Below are positions 51,110 to 59,993 of a DNA stretch of 64,000 bases, in pieces (within the stretch, counting starts at the first letter, position 1; each line of letters starts with the position of its first letter). The notes beneath the pieces are model-generated. The model did no database searches. It had not been told where the DNA came from and was given only the letters and a program-made list of their open reading frames with translations. A program made the position numbers and the translations under genes. This stretch comes from Streptomyces sp. Sge12 (GTDB lineage Bacteria; Actinomycetota; Actinomycetes; Streptomycetales; Streptomycetaceae), in NCBI RefSeq assembly GCF_002080455.1, contig NZ_CP020555.1:3224001-3288000 (forward strand). The letters are read 5' to 3'.

Positions 51110-51261
51110 CGTGTGCCGTGGCGCGGTGGGTCCCGGACGGCCGGACGGCCTAGCCGGGTTCGCGGGCCCGCGCCACCTATCAACTCACAGGTTCTGCACA
51201 GGACTTCGGCACGGTTTGCTCATTCCCGTCGGCAAGGAGCCTTCGGGAAGGGGGTCCTCCC

Positions 51262-51540
51262 ATGCGGAGGAGATGGTCGGCCGTCGTCATGGTGGCCGCC
51301 GAGCAGAGCAACGTCATCCGCACGGGGGTCGGGTCGACGCTGGCGCACGGCGGGCCGGCCGGGCAGCGCCGCACCGCTGCGGCGGGTGGGCACGGCACGT
51401 ACACCGCGCCGGGGATGTCCGCCGGACGGTGGGTGTCGGCGGTGCGGGTGGAGGCCCGCGCCGGCACCCGGGCGGAGGCCCACGCCGGCACCCCGACGGG
51501 CACGGCCGCCCCGACCGGCGGTGTGAGGACCCCGTGCTGA
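51262..51540 (+). CDS. Small Ala/Gly-rich hypothetical protein
   Basis: A 92-aa frame rich in Ala, Gly, Thr and Arg, with no recognisable domain or signal peptide beyond a weak hydrophobic stretch (WSAVVMVAA). In support of it being real: a purine-rich GGAAGGGGG site lies upstream of the ATG, and its stop overlaps the GTG of the next gene by 7 bp, suggesting translational coupling. Against: low complexity and no known homology. If real, it would be the leader gene of the following secreted-protein gene. Confidence 0.4.
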   Translation: MRRRWSAVVMVAAEQSNVIRTGVGSTLAHGGPAGQRRTAAAGGHGTYTAPGMSAGRWVSAVRVEARAGTRAEAHAGTPTGTAAPTGGVRTPC

Positions 51541-52442
51541 GCTCCGCCCGGCGGGGCTGGATCGGCGCCTCCCTCGTGGCCTGCGGCGCACTGCTCGCGG
51601 TGGCGGCCTGGACCGGTGTCCCGGAGGGCGACACCGGGGAACGGGCCCCGGCGCGCGCGGTGGACGCCGCCGAGCTGGACCTGCTGCACCGGGCCGGAGA
51701 ACTCCTCGTCCAGGACTGCATGCGGGCGCGGGGATTCTCGTACTGGCCGGTCCCGCGCGTGCCGCACCCGGACTTCCGGGACTTCCCGTACGGGGTGGAC
51801 GACGTGGACTGGGCCCGTGGCCACGGCTTCGGGCGCGCTATCGAGCGGCAGCTGGACGAGCAGGCGGCCTCGGGCCCGGCCGGGCAGTACGCACGCGGCC
51901 TCTCCGACGGGCAGCGGGACGCCATGGGCGCGGCCCTCCTGGGGCCGGAGCCGACGGGGCTGGAGGTCGAGAGCCCGCTCGGCGGCACCCTGAGCCACAG
52001 CGACCGCGGCTGCGTCACCGAGTCCTGGCGGACTCTCTACGGGGACGTGAAGGCCTGGTACCGCTCCAGTGAGACGGCGAACCAGCTGGCCGCGGTGCGC
52101 ACCGGCCGGGTCAACCAGGACCCCGCTTTCGGGAAGGCCCTGGCGGCCTGGAGCGCATGTGTGGCGGGGCGCGGATTCCCGGCCGGGCACCCGGTCCGCC
52201 AGCGCGAGGAACAGCTGGCGCGGACCGGCCCGCAGGCCGAGGCGCAGGACGTGCCGATGGCGGTCGCCCAGGCCGAGTGCGCCCGCTCGACCGGATTCGC
52301 CGACACCGCGCAGGAACTGCACGAACGCCTCTCGGACAGGATCCGCGCCGAGAACCGGGCCGCCTTCGACGCCATGCGGCGGATGCAGGTGGCGGCCCTG
52401 CCCACAGCTCGCGATGTGGTCGCCCGGCATTCCGGGGGCTGA
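51534..52442 (+). CDS. Secreted or membrane-anchored hypothetical protein
   Basis: 302 aa. The N-terminal hydrophobic signal/anchor (RRGWIGASLVACGALLAVAA, about 6-25) is followed by an exported domain. Five or more Cys (CMRARGFSY, GCVTESW, WSACVAGRG, ECARSTGF) suggest disulfides, with conserved-looking MRARGFSYWPVPRVPHPDFR and GLSDGQRDAMGAALLG. The layout resembles Streptomyces exported proteins of unknown function that carry repeated C-x(n)-G-F motifs. GTG start, preceded by GAGGA. It lies upstream of the inhibitor gene on the same strand (66-bp gap). Confidence 0.72.
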   Translation: MLSSARRGWIGASLVACGALLAVAAWTGVPEGDTGERAPARAVDAAELDLLHRAGELLVQDCMRARGFSYWPVPRVPHPDFRDFPYGVDDVDWARGHGFGRAIERQLDEQAASGPAGQYARGLSDGQRDAMGAALLGPEPTGLEVESPLGGTLSHSDRGCVTESWRTLYGDVKAWYRSSETANQLAAVRTGRVNQDPAFGKALAAWSACVAGRGFPAGHPVRQREEQLARTGPQAEAQDVPMAVAQAECARSTGFADTAQELHERLSDRIRAENRAAFDAMRRMQVAALPTARDVVARHSGG

Positions 52443-52508
52443 CATCGCGTACCGCCGACCGGCGGTGAACCACGCACGGTACAACCGGTACAACTGGGAG
52501 GGAACCCC

Positions 52509-52937
52509 ATGAACAGGCTCAGGACGCTCCTCGCTGGTCTCGCGATCGCCGGTGCGGCGGTGGTGGCCGTTCCGACCGCGGCCCAGGCCGACGGCGGCTG
52601 TGGCTCCGGCAACTTCTGCGCGTATTCGGACGACGCCAACTACCTCTACCAGGAGGGCGGCAACTCGTCCTCGTGGCCGGGCCAGGTCAAGAACAAGGTC
52701 GACTGGGTCCGCAACTCCGGCGTCGCCGTCGGCCGCCACCACGTCAACATCTACTGGGGTGACAACAACTCCGGGGCGTACGCCTGCATCGGCTACGGCA
52801 CGGAGTGGAACCTGCGCAACAACGCGAACACCTTCAACTGGACGCGCAACGGTGACAACCGCGGGGTGGGCGAGAAGGTCCACGACAACGCCGCCTCGCA
52901 CCGCTGGGTGTACGGCTGCGGCAACGGCACCTGGTAG
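52509..52937 (+). CDS. Secreted peptidase inhibitor family I36 protein
   Basis: A 142-aa precursor with a Sec signal peptide (RLRTLLAGLAIAGAAVVAVP then TAAQA, cleavage about 27-28). The mature part begins DGGCGSGNFCAYSDDANYLY, the hallmark of the I36/SMI (Streptomyces metalloproteinase inhibitor-like) beta-crystallin fold, with Cys pairs near 31/37 and late Cys at 96 and 137. Extracellular; likely protects against metalloproteases or acts as a wall/spore-surface protein. GGGAGG precedes the ATG. Separate unit with a bidirectional terminator downstream. Confidence 0.85.
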   Translation: MNRLRTLLAGLAIAGAAVVAVPTAAQADGGCGSGNFCAYSDDANYLYQEGGNSSSWPGQVKNKVDWVRNSGVAVGRHHVNIYWGDNNSGAYACIGYGTEWNLRNNANTFNWTRNGDNRGVGEKVHDNAASHRWVYGCGNGTW

Positions 52938-52960
52938 CAGCCCCCTTCAGCGGTACTCCC

Positions 52961-52992
52961 GTGGCGCACCGGGCCCCACACCGGTGCGCCAC
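52961..52992. terminator. Bidirectional terminator between inhibitor and YihY genes
   Basis: Perfect 12-bp stem GTGGCGCACCGG / CCGGTGCGCCAC, 8-nt loop, located between two convergent genes and 9 bp before the YihY stop. Confidence 0.8.
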
Positions 52993-53001
52993 CGGCGCCG
53001 T

Positions 53002-53946
53002 TCAGGCGGCGGGTGAGGGGGAGGGGGACGGGGTCGCCGGGGCCGCGGGGGCGGCCGGCGGGTCCTCGGCGCCGTCGCCGTCCTCGTCGCCGTCCTCGTC
53101 GTCGCGGGTGGCCGTCCAGGAGGCGACGAACAGCAGCAGTTTCGCCGTGAAGTTGATCCACAGCAGCAGGGCGATCGGCACACCGAAGGCCCCGTACATG
53201 CTCTTTGCGGCGACCTCCCGCATATAGCCGCTGAGCAGCAGTTTCAGCAGTTCGAAGCCGGCCGCGCCGATCAGGGCCGCCTGGATCAGCCGGCCGCGCG
53301 GCGGTTCGACGCCCGGGAGCAGGGTCAGTACGTAGAGCAGCAGCAGGAAGGCGGCCACGACGCCGACGAGGAAGGCGAAGGTGCGCAGCAGTGCGCCGCC
53401 CGCGCCGTCGCGCGGGATGCCGAGCCAGTCGGCGGACTTGCCGACCGCGCTGGATCCGAGGATGGAGGCGGCGGCGGAGGCCAGGCCGACCCCGCCGAGG
53501 CCGAGGAGGACGAGCGTGTCCTTGCCCTTGCGGGCGACGGGGTTCCCGTCGTCCTCGTCGTCCTTCTCCCAGACCGCGCGCAGGCAGTCCCGCATGGAGC
53601 CGACCCAGCCGATGCCGGTGAACAGCAGGAGGGCGCCGGCGACGAGGCCGACCGTTGCCGCGTTGGCGACGAGTCCCTCGATGTTGAGCTGGTCGGAGAT
53701 GCCGGGTACCTGTTCGGAGAGGTTCTTCTCCAGCCGGTCGAGCTGCTGCGGGCTGAGCAGCGCCGCGCCGACCGCGGCGGCGACGGTGATCAGCGGGAAG
53801 AGCGCGAGGAAGCTGATGAAGGTGATCGCGGCGGCGAGGCGGGTCCAGTGCACCCGGTCGAGGCGCTCGTAGGAACGCCACGCGTGCGTCTGCATCAGAC
53901 GGGACGCGAGCGGCCCGATCACCGGGAGTTTCGTCAGCCAGTCCAT
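53002..53946 (-). CDS. YihY/BrkB-family membrane protein
   Basis: A 314-aa integral membrane protein (formerly mis-annotated as ribonuclease BN). Six helices; the family opening RVHWTRLAAAITFISFLALF (about 32-51; equivalent to the SAAFYxxxSLFP block), the PGISDQLNIEGLVANAATVG region, and the C-terminal GAAGFELLKLLLSGYMREVA, then YGAFGVPIALLLWINFTAKL (about 260-279). The C-terminal tail is acidic and Ala/Pro-rich. Function unknown; often considered a transporter or envelope factor. Nothing is recognised in the following spacer 53947-54136. Confidence 0.9.
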   Translation of the reverse strand: MDWLTKLPVIGPLASRLMQTHAWRSYERLDRVHWTRLAAAITFISFLALFPLITVAAAVGAALLSPQQLDRLEKNLSEQVPGISDQLNIEGLVANAATVGLVAGALLLFTGIGWVGSMRDCLRAVWEKDDEDDGNPVARKGKDTLVLLGLGGVGLASAAASILGSSAVGKSADWLGIPRDGAGGALLRTFAFLVGVVAAFLLLLYVLTLLPGVEPPRGRLIQAALIGAAGFELLKLLLSGYMREVAAKSMYGAFGVPIALLLWINFTAKLLLFVASWTATRDDEDGDEDGDGAEDPPAAPAAPATPSPSPSPAA

Positions 53947-54136
53947 GGGGTCACCGTAATTCAGCTGCCGGAAATAGCCGGGATTGTCGGTTCCGGCCGC
54001 TACGGTCGTCGATTGTGACTTTTCCCGATACGCGCCCCACGGGTCGCCCGTTCCACACCCTGGTCCTGCGAAGGCTGAGATTCCGCGCCCGGCGCATCGC
54101 CCGGCTTCCCCTGCCCCTGGCCCTGCGCCCGCTGCG

Positions 54137-54736
54137 TCAGGATCCGGCGGCGCCGGCCGCCCCGGCCGCCTGGTCGGCGGGTGAGCCCGCCTGCGCCGGG
54201 ACGCAGGTCGGACCGGTCCCGAACGGGTACTCGCACAGCTTGCGCCAGACCCCGTCCGAGCCCTGCTCGTAGAGCGCGAAGCCCTCGCAGATCCACTCGG
54301 CGGCGTACTCGGCGAGGGTCGTGAACGCCAGGTCCATCGCCTCCTCGGAGATCCCGTGGGCGACCGTGACGTGCGGGTGGTACGGGAACGCCAGCTCGCG
54401 GCTGAGCGGCCCGCCGGTGTCGCGGACCTCGCTCTGGAGGCGGTTGCAGCCGCCGGCCCCGTCGACGATCTTGACGAAGACGACCGGCGAGACGGGACGG
54501 AAGGTCCCCGTGCCGCCCAGCCTCATCCGGAAGGACCGGAAGGCGGCGGCGACCTCGGCCAGGTGGGCCCTGATCGCGGGGAGGCGGTCCGCCTCCACCT
54601 CGGTCGGCGGGACGAGGGTGACATGCGTGGGGATGCCGTGCGCGGCGGCGTCCCCGAAGCCCGCGCGCAGCTCCTGGAGCTGGCTGCCGTACGGCTCCGG
54701 GACCGCGATCGAAACGCCGAGCGTTACGGTCCCCAC
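54137..54736 (-). CDS. 2H phosphoesterase (2'-5' RNA ligase family)
   Basis: A 199-aa protein of the 2H superfamily with both signature H-x-T motifs: HVTLVPP (about 38-44) and HVTVAHG (about 121-127). This is the LigT/2',3'-cyclic phosphodiesterase type acting on RNA ends or cyclic phosphates; the actual substrate is unknown. GTG at 54736 follows GGAGGAGAG at good spacing and is preferred to longer openings. The Ala-rich C-terminal tail (about 180-199) is disordered. It lies downstream of trpS on the same strand, separated by a hairpin. Confidence 0.85.
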   Translation of the reverse strand: MGTVTLGVSIAVPEPYGSQLQELRAGFGDAAAHGIPTHVTLVPPTEVEADRLPAIRAHLAEVAAAFRSFRMRLGGTGTFRPVSPVVFVKIVDGAGGCNRLQSEVRDTGGPLSRELAFPYHPHVTVAHGISEEAMDLAFTTLAEYAAEWICEGFALYEQGSDGVWRKLCEYPFGTGPTCVPAQAGSPADQAAGAAGAAGS

Positions 54737-54765
54737 GTATCTCTCCTCCGCTTGTCGCTGTGGAC

Positions 54766-54792
54766 TGCTGCCGCCCCAGTGTGGCGGCAGCA
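54766..54792 (-). terminator. trpS terminator
   Basis: Perfect 10-bp stem TGCTGCCGCC / GGCGGCAGCA with a 7-nt loop, about 40 bp beyond the trpS stop and upstream of the 2H phosphoesterase gene. Confidence 0.7.
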
Positions 54793-54833
54793 CCCCCGTT
54801 CGTGCCAGGGCTCTCTGTCCGTAGTTGCGTTCG

Positions 54834-55847
54834 TCAGTGCTTGGCGGGCAGCAGACCGAGGCGGTCGTAGGCCTGCGCGAGGGTCTCCGCGGCGACCGCA
54901 CGGGCCTTCTCCGCGCCCTTGGCCAGAAGGGAATCCAGCGTCTCGGGGTCGTCGAGGTACTCCTGGGTGCGCTGCTTGAAAGGTGTGACGAAATCGACCA
55001 TCACACCGGCCAGGTCGGTCTTCAGCGCGCCGTATCCCTTGCCCTCGTACTTCGCCTCCAGCTCGGGGATCGTCTCGCCCGTGAGGGTGGAGTAGATCGT
55101 GAGCAGGTTGCTGACGCCGGGCTTCTTCTCGGAGTCGAAGCGGATCTCCGAGCCGGTGTCGGTGACCGCGCTCTTGATCTTCTTCTCGGTGACCTTGGGC
55201 TCGTCGAGGAGGTTGATCAGGCCCTTGGGGGACGACGCGGACTTCGACATCTTGATCGCCGGGTCCTGGAGGTCGTAGATCTTCGCGACCTCCTTGACGA
55301 TGTGCGCGGCGGGCAGGGTGAAGGTCCGGCCGTAGCGCTGGTTGAAGCGCTCCGCCAGGTCGCGGGTCAGCTCGATGTGCTGGCGCTGGTCCTCGCCGAC
55401 GGGGACCGCGTTCGCCTGGTACAGCAGGATGTCGGCGACCTGGAGGATCGGGTACGTGAACAGGCCGACGCTGGCGCTGTTGACGCCGCCCTTGGCGGAC
55501 TTGTCCTTGAACTGGGTCATGCGGCTGGCCTCACCGAAACCGGTGATGCAGTTCATGACCCAGCCGAGCTGCGCGTGCTCGGGCACGTGGCTCTGGACGA
55601 AGAGCGTGCAGCGCTCGGGGTCCAGGCCGGCGGCGAGCAGCTGGGCGGCGGACAGCCGGGTGTTCGCGCGCAGGTCCTTCGGATCCTGCGGCATGGTGAT
55701 CGCGTGCAGGTCGACCACCATGTAGAAGGCGTCGTGCGTCTCCTGCAGGGCGACGTACTGGCGGATGGCTCCGAGGTAGTTCCCGAGGTGGAACGAGCCG
55801 GAGGTGGGCTGGATGCCGGAGAGCGCGCGAGGACGATCAGAAGCCAT
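54834..55847 (-). CDS. trpS: Tryptophanyl-tRNA synthetase
   Basis: Class Ic aminoacyl-tRNA synthetase charging tRNA-Trp. 337 aa, normal for bacterial TrpRS. The HIGH motif reads SFHLGN (about 18-23), with SGIQPTSG before it; the KMSKS loop is IKMSKSAS (about 198-205). [20 protein letters not shown] and [18 protein letters not shown] are the tryptophan/ATP-binding blocks. Streptomyces often carries two TrpRS genes; whether this is the indolmycin-sensitive or the resistant form cannot be told by eye. Confidence 0.95.
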   Translation of the reverse strand: MASDRPRALSGIQPTSGSFHLGNYLGAIRQYVALQETHDAFYMVVDLHAITMPQDPKDLRANTRLSAAQLLAAGLDPERCTLFVQSHVPEHAQLGWVMNCITGFGEASRMTQFKDKSAKGGVNSASVGLFTYPILQVADILLYQANAVPVGEDQRQHIELTRDLAERFNQRYGRTFTLPAAHIVKEVAKIYDLQDPAIKMSKSASSPKGLINLLDEPKVTEKKIKSAVTDTGSEIRFDSEKKPGVSNLLTIYSTLTGETIPELEAKYEGKGYGALKTDLAGVMVDFVTPFKQRTQEYLDDPETLDSLLAKGAEKARAVAAETLAQAYDRLGLLPAKH

Positions 55848-55948
55848 GGCTTCATTCTCTCAGGTGCGGGGAGGGGCCCGTGCCCGCCGCAGGCCCGATC
55901 CCGCCCCGGCCGAGCGGCCGGTTTCCGCCGGTCCGCTCCGGGGGCGGC

Positions 55949-55973
55949 GCTCCGGGGGCGGCGCCCCCGGAGC
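55949..55973 (-). terminator. glyA terminator
   Basis: Perfect 11-bp stem GCTCCGGGGGC / GCCCCCGGAGC with 3-nt loop, 12 bp past the glyA stop on the minus strand. Confidence 0.8.
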
Positions 55974-55984
55974 GGTGCCGCGGG

Positions 55985-57253
55985 CTACGCGAGCGGCAGG
56001 CCCGGGGCCGGGAAGGCGGCCATCAGGTCCGTGACCTCCGCGCGGATCGCGGCGAGGGCCTGCTCGTCCCCCTTCGCGGCGGCGTCGACGGCGCGCGAGA
56101 TCCAGTCGGCCACCACCGGCATGTGCTCGGTGGACAGGCCGCGGGACGTCAGCGACGGCGTGCCGATCCGCACCCCCGAGGGGTCGAACGGCTTGCGCGG
56201 GTCGAACGGCACCGTGTTGTAGTTCACGACGATGCCCGCCCGGTCCAGGGCCTTGGCGGCGATCTTGCCCGGTACGTCCTTGCCGGTCAGGTCGATCAGG
56301 ATCAGGTGGTTGTCCGTACCGCCCGAGACCAGGTCGAAGCCCTTCTGCAGCAGCGCCGCGGCCAGCGCCTTGGCGTTGGCGACGACCGCGTGCGCGTACG
56401 AGACGAACGACGGCTGCGCGGCCTCGTGCAGCGCCACCGCGATACCGGCCGTCGTCTGGTTGTGCGGGCCGCCCTGGAGGCCCGGGAAGACCGCCTTGTC
56501 GATGGCCTTCGCGTGCTCCTCCCGGCACATCAGCATCGCGCCCCGCGGACCGCGCAGGGTCTTGTGGGTGGTGGTCGAGATGACGTCGACGTGGTCCGCC
56601 GGGGACGGGTGCGCGCCGCCCGCGATCAGGCCGGCGATGTGCGCCACGTCCGCGACCAGGATCGAGCCCGCCTCGCGCGCGATCTCGGCGAAGGCGGCGA
56701 AGTCGATGGTCCTCGGCAGGGCGGTGCCGCCGCAGAAGATCAGCTTGGGCCGCTCGGCGAGGGCCAGGTCGCGCACCGCGTCGTAGTCGATCAGGCCGGT
56801 GTCCGCGCGGACGCCGTACTGGACGCCCCGGAACCAGGAACCGGTCGCCGAGACGCCCCAGCCGTGCGTCAGGTGCCCGCCCATCGGCAGGGCCATGCCC
56901 ATCACGGTGTCGCCGGGCTTCGCGAAGGCCAGGTACACGGCCAGGTTGGCGGGCGAGCCGGAGTACGGCTGCACGTTGGCGTGGTCCACGCCGAACAGGC
57001 CCTTGGCCCGCTCGACGGCCAGCGCCTCGACGCGGTCGATGTTCTGCTGGCCCTCGTAGTAGCGGCGGCCCGGGTAGCCCTCGCTGTACTTGTTCTGCAG
57101 CACGGTGCCGGAGGCTTCGAGGACGGCCGCGGACACGTAGTTCTCGCTGGGGATCAGGCGCAGGGTCTGCGCCTGCAGTACTTCTTCCGCCGCGACGAAC
57201 GAGGCCAGCTCGGGGTCGGCGGCGAACAGGGCGGGATGGCGGCTCGCGGACAT
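55985..57253 (-). CDS. glyA: Serine hydroxymethyltransferase
   Basis: PLP enzyme interconverting serine and glycine while charging tetrahydrofolate with a one-carbon unit; central to purine and folate metabolism. 422 aa. Blocks: LIPSENYVSAAVLEASGTVL (about 32-51), NKYSEGYPGRRYYEGQQNID, HANVQPYSGSPANLAVYLAF, DVAHIAGLIAGGAHPSP, and the PLP-lysine motif STTTHKTLRGPRGAML. The ATG carries GGAGGAG. A ZTP riboswitch precedes it (57288-57373), placing the gene under control of the folate-stress alarmone ZTP/ZMP. Confidence 0.96.
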   Translation of the reverse strand: MSASRHPALFAADPELASFVAAEEVLQAQTLRLIPSENYVSAAVLEASGTVLQNKYSEGYPGRRYYEGQQNIDRVEALAVERAKGLFGVDHANVQPYSGSPANLAVYLAFAKPGDTVMGMALPMGGHLTHGWGVSATGSWFRGVQYGVRADTGLIDYDAVRDLALAERPKLIFCGGTALPRTIDFAAFAEIAREAGSILVADVAHIAGLIAGGAHPSPADHVDVISTTTHKTLRGPRGAMLMCREEHAKAIDKAVFPGLQGGPHNQTTAGIAVALHEAAQPSFVSYAHAVVANAKALAAALLQKGFDLVSGGTDNHLILIDLTGKDVPGKIAAKALDRAGIVVNYNTVPFDPRKPFDPSGVRIGTPSLTSRGLSTEHMPVVADWISRAVDAAAKGDEQALAAIRAEVTDLMAAFPAPGLPLA

Positions 57254-57287
57254 GGCGGGCTCCTCCGGGGTCGATGTGATCGGTACC

Positions 57288-57373
57288 CCGCGAGGCCCAG
57301 GCGAGCGGCCCTGTATGCGGTCGAGCGCGCACGACTCCCCCGGAGTTGGTTCTCCGTACGCCAGTCGCCGTGC
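57288..57373 (-). promoter_or_regulatory. ZTP (pfl) riboswitch upstream of glyA
   Basis: On the minus strand the leader contains CACGGCGACTGGCG, a P2 hairpin ACGGAG-aaccaa-CTCCG(T), GGGGGAGTCGTG closing P1, and after a linker the invariant CGCTCGCCTGGGC. These are the two conserved subdomains of the ZTP/pfl riboswitch, which switches on one-carbon genes when ZMP/ZTP builds up from formyl-folate shortage. It lies about 35 nt before the ATG. The downstream CCGGAG of the ribosome site can pair with CTCCGG in the aptamer, so control is probably translational (inference). Confidence 0.85.
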
Positions 57374-57509
57374 GTACCCGACACCTTAGCGGGCGCGCCG
57401 GAAGAGAGGTTTCTGCGTCCGGTATTCGAGCGACGATAAGAAGGTGACGCCACCCTCGTCACCGCTTCACCCGGCGCTTCACCCCGCCGGACGGACGATC
57501 GGAGACCCC

Positions 57510-58715
57510 GTGTCGACAACTGCTGATGCCATCCGCTCCGCAGACGCGCACAGCGCGCACAATTACCATCCGCTGCCCCTGGTCGTCGCGTCCGCGGAAG
57601 GCGCCTGGATGACCGATGTCGAGGGCCGCAGATACCTCGACATGCTCGCCGGGTACTCGGCCCTCAACTTCGGGCACGGCAACCGCCGTCTGATCGACGC
57701 CGCCCGTGCCCAGCTGGAACGGGTCACGCTCACCTCGCGCGCCTTCCACCACGACCGCTTCGCCGAGTTCTGTACCGAGCTGGCCGCACTGTGCGGCAAG
57801 GAGATGGTGCTCCCCATGAACACGGGGGCGGAGGCCGTGGAGACGGCGGTGAAGACCGCCCGCAAGTGGGGCTACGAGGTCAAGGGCGTCCCGGACGGGC
57901 ACGCCAAGATCGTGGTCGCCGCCGACAACTTCCACGGGCGGACCACGACCGTCGTCTCCTTCTCCACGGACCACGACGCCCGCGACCACTTCGGGCCGTA
58001 CACGCCGGGCTTCGAGATCGTCCCGTACGGGGACCTCACCGCGCTGGCGCACGCCGTCACCGAGAACACGGTGGCCGTGCTGCTGGAGCCGATCCAGGGC
58101 GAGGCGGGGGTGCTGGTGCCGCCCGCCGGGTACCTGCGCGGCGTAAGGGAGCTGACCCGCGAGCGGAACGTCCTGTTCATGGCGGACGAGATCCAGTCGG
58201 GGCTGGGGCGGACGGGCCGGACCTTCGCGTGCGAGCACGAGGGCGTCGTCCCGGACGTGTACATCCTCGGCAAGGCGCTCGGCGGCGGCGTGGTGCCGGT
58301 GTCGGCCGTCGTCGCCGACCGGGACGTGCTGGGGGTGTTCCGGCCCGGTCAGCACGGGTCCACCTTCGGCGGGAACCCGCTCGCCTGCGCCGTCGCCCTG
58401 GAGGTGATCGCGATGCTCCGGACCGGAGAGTTCCAGGGCCGCGCCACCGAGCTGGGCGAGCACCTGCACCGTGAGCTGAACCTGCTGGTCGGCGGGGGCG
58501 CGGTGACCGCCGTACGCGGCCGCGGGCTGTGGGCGGGCGTCGACATCGACCCGTCGCGGGGCACGGGCCGGGAGATCTCCGAGAAGCTGATGGAGCTCGG
58601 GGTGCTCGTGAAGGACACCCACGGGTCGACGATCCGGATCGCCCCGCCGCTGGTGATCAGCAAGGAGGACCTGGACTGGGGCCTGTCCCAGCTCCGGTCG
58701 GTGCTCGGCGCGTAG
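57510..58715 (+). CDS. rocD: Ornithine aminotransferase
   Basis: PLP-dependent class III aminotransferase converting ornithine plus 2-oxoglutarate to glutamate semialdehyde and glutamate. 401 aa from the GTG at 57510, with GGAGA 5 bp upstream. Diagnostic segments: AHNYHPLPLVVASAEGAWMT (about 18-37), LPMNTGAEAVETAVKTARKW, AADNFHGRTTTVVSFSTD, MADEIQSGLGRTGR, the PLP-lysine motif LGKALGGGVVPVSAV and QHGSTFGGNPLACAVALEV. These N-terminal and FHGRT features are those of OAT rather than acetylornithine aminotransferase. Divergent from glyA. Confidence 0.92.
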   Translation: MSTTADAIRSADAHSAHNYHPLPLVVASAEGAWMTDVEGRRYLDMLAGYSALNFGHGNRRLIDAARAQLERVTLTSRAFHHDRFAEFCTELAALCGKEMVLPMNTGAEAVETAVKTARKWGYEVKGVPDGHAKIVVAADNFHGRTTTVVSFSTDHDARDHFGPYTPGFEIVPYGDLTALAHAVTENTVAVLLEPIQGEAGVLVPPAGYLRGVRELTRERNVLFMADEIQSGLGRTGRTFACEHEGVVPDVYILGKALGGGVVPVSAVVADRDVLGVFRPGQHGSTFGGNPLACAVALEVIAMLRTGEFQGRATELGEHLHRELNLLVGGGAVTAVRGRGLWAGVDIDPSRGTGREISEKLMELGVLVKDTHGSTIRIAPPLVISKEDLDWGLSQLRSVLGA

Positions 58716-58738
58716 GACGTCCCCGATCCGGGTCCGCA

Positions 58739-58765
58739 CCGGGGCCCGGATCGATCGGGCCCCGG
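58739..58765. terminator. Bidirectional terminator between rocD and ATP-grasp gene
   Basis: Perfect 10-bp stem CCGGGGCCCG / CGGGCCCCGG, loop GATCGAT, between convergent genes and 24 bp after the rocD stop. Confidence 0.8.
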
Positions 58766-58782
58766 ATCGGGATCGGGATCGG

Positions 58783-59985
58783 CTAGAGGATGACGTGGGG
58801 CAGGAAGCGGGCGTACTCGTCCGTGACCGGCCCCGCCGATTCGCGGATGCCGAGCCCCGCCGCCTCGTCCTCGACGACCCACGCGCCGAGCACCACCCGG
58901 TTGCCGTCGAAGTCGGGCAGCGGGGCCAGGCCCTGGAAGCAGTACCGCTCCCCCTCCTCCGGTACGAAGGGCTCGCCGCCCCCGCCCGCCTCGTGGAGGG
59001 TGACCCCCGCGCCCTCACGGCCGAGGAGCGGCTTGGCCACGTAGCCGGTGGAGCCGGGCTCGGCCAGTTCGCGCGGGCCGTCGAGGTAGGCGGGCAGCAG
59101 GTTGGGGTGCTCCGGGAAGAGCTCCCACAGGATCGCGAGCAGCGCCTTGTTGGACAGCAGCATCTTCCACAGGGGCTCGATCCAGCAGGTGGTGCCGGAG
59201 CCGCCGCCGTGGTCGTACGTGCCGAGCACCTGCGGGCCGAAGGTGTCCGTCGCCAGCCACTCCCACGGGTAGAGCTTGAAGCAGGAGCGGATGAAGCGGA
59301 GCTTCTCGTCCACGAACCGCCCGGACAGGCTGTCCCAGCCGATCTGCTCGACGGAGAGCGCCTGGGTGTCCAGGCCGGCCTGCTCGGCGGTCTCCTGGAG
59401 GTAGGCGACCGTCATCAGGTCCTCGCCCAGCTCGTCGGTCTCGGAGTGCGCGAAGTGCAGCGGGCCGGGCGGGAGCAGCTCGGCCTGGCGCCGCCAGGCG
59501 TCGACGAGGCGCTCGTGGAGCGAGTTCCACTGGTCGGCGCCCGGGAAGCGCTCCTCCATCCAGAACCACTGGGGGCTGGCGGCCTCCACGAGGGAGGTGG
59601 GGGTGTCGGCGTTGTACTCCAGCATCTTGGCCGGGCTGCCGGTGCCGTCGTAGCGCAGGTCGAAACGGCCGTAGAGGGAGGGCTGTTCGGCGCGGCGCCG
59701 CCAGGACTCGGCGATCAGCGCGGCCAGCTTCGGGTCGGTGATGCCGAGGTCGTCGAAGCGGTCGTGCTCGACGATGTGCGCGGCCGCGGCGAGGCACATG
59801 GCGTGCAGCTCCTCGACGACGTTCTCCAGGGCCTCGACCTCGGGGAGCGAGAAGGAGTAGTACGCGCTCTCGTCCCAGTAGGGCCGCAGGGAGTCATCGG
59901 GGTAGCGGGTGAGGGGGTAGATCACCCCCTGCTCCTCGACCGTCTTCTGCCAGCCGGGGCGGGGCTCGATGGTGTGCCGCTCCAT
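58783..59985 (-). CDS. Glutathionylspermidine-synthase-family ATP-grasp ligase
   Basis: A 400-aa ATP-grasp protein of the YgiC/YjfC group, homologous to the synthetase domain of E. coli glutathionylspermidine synthetase. Features: RYDGTGSPAKMLEYNADTPT (about 118-137), SLVEAASPQWFWMEERFP, HSETDELGEDLMTVAYL, FKLYPWEW, LLSNKALLAILWELFPEHPN and VAKPLLGREGAGVTL near the end (nucleotide-binding). Streptomyces lacks glutathione, so the real substrates are unknown and the name describes the fold only. It is 8 bp downstream of a small lipoprotein gene, matching the ygiB-ygiC pairing of enterobacteria. Confidence 0.88.
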   Translation of the reverse strand: MERHTIEPRPGWQKTVEEQGVIYPLTRYPDDSLRPYWDESAYYSFSLPEVEALENVVEELHAMCLAAAAHIVEHDRFDDLGITDPKLAALIAESWRRRAEQPSLYGRFDLRYDGTGSPAKMLEYNADTPTSLVEAASPQWFWMEERFPGADQWNSLHERLVDAWRRQAELLPPGPLHFAHSETDELGEDLMTVAYLQETAEQAGLDTQALSVEQIGWDSLSGRFVDEKLRFIRSCFKLYPWEWLATDTFGPQVLGTYDHGGGSGTTCWIEPLWKMLLSNKALLAILWELFPEHPNLLPAYLDGPRELAEPGSTGYVAKPLLGREGAGVTLHEAGGGGEPFVPEEGERYCFQGLAPLPDFDGNRVVLGAWVVEDEAAGLGIRESAGPVTDEYARFLPHVIL

Positions 59986-59993
59986 GATGGCGG

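Noticed and set aside
53947..54272. Small plus-strand frames between the YihY and 2H phosphoesterase genes
   Set aside because: Arg/Pro-rich, no ribosome site, and partly opposite the phosphoesterase gene.
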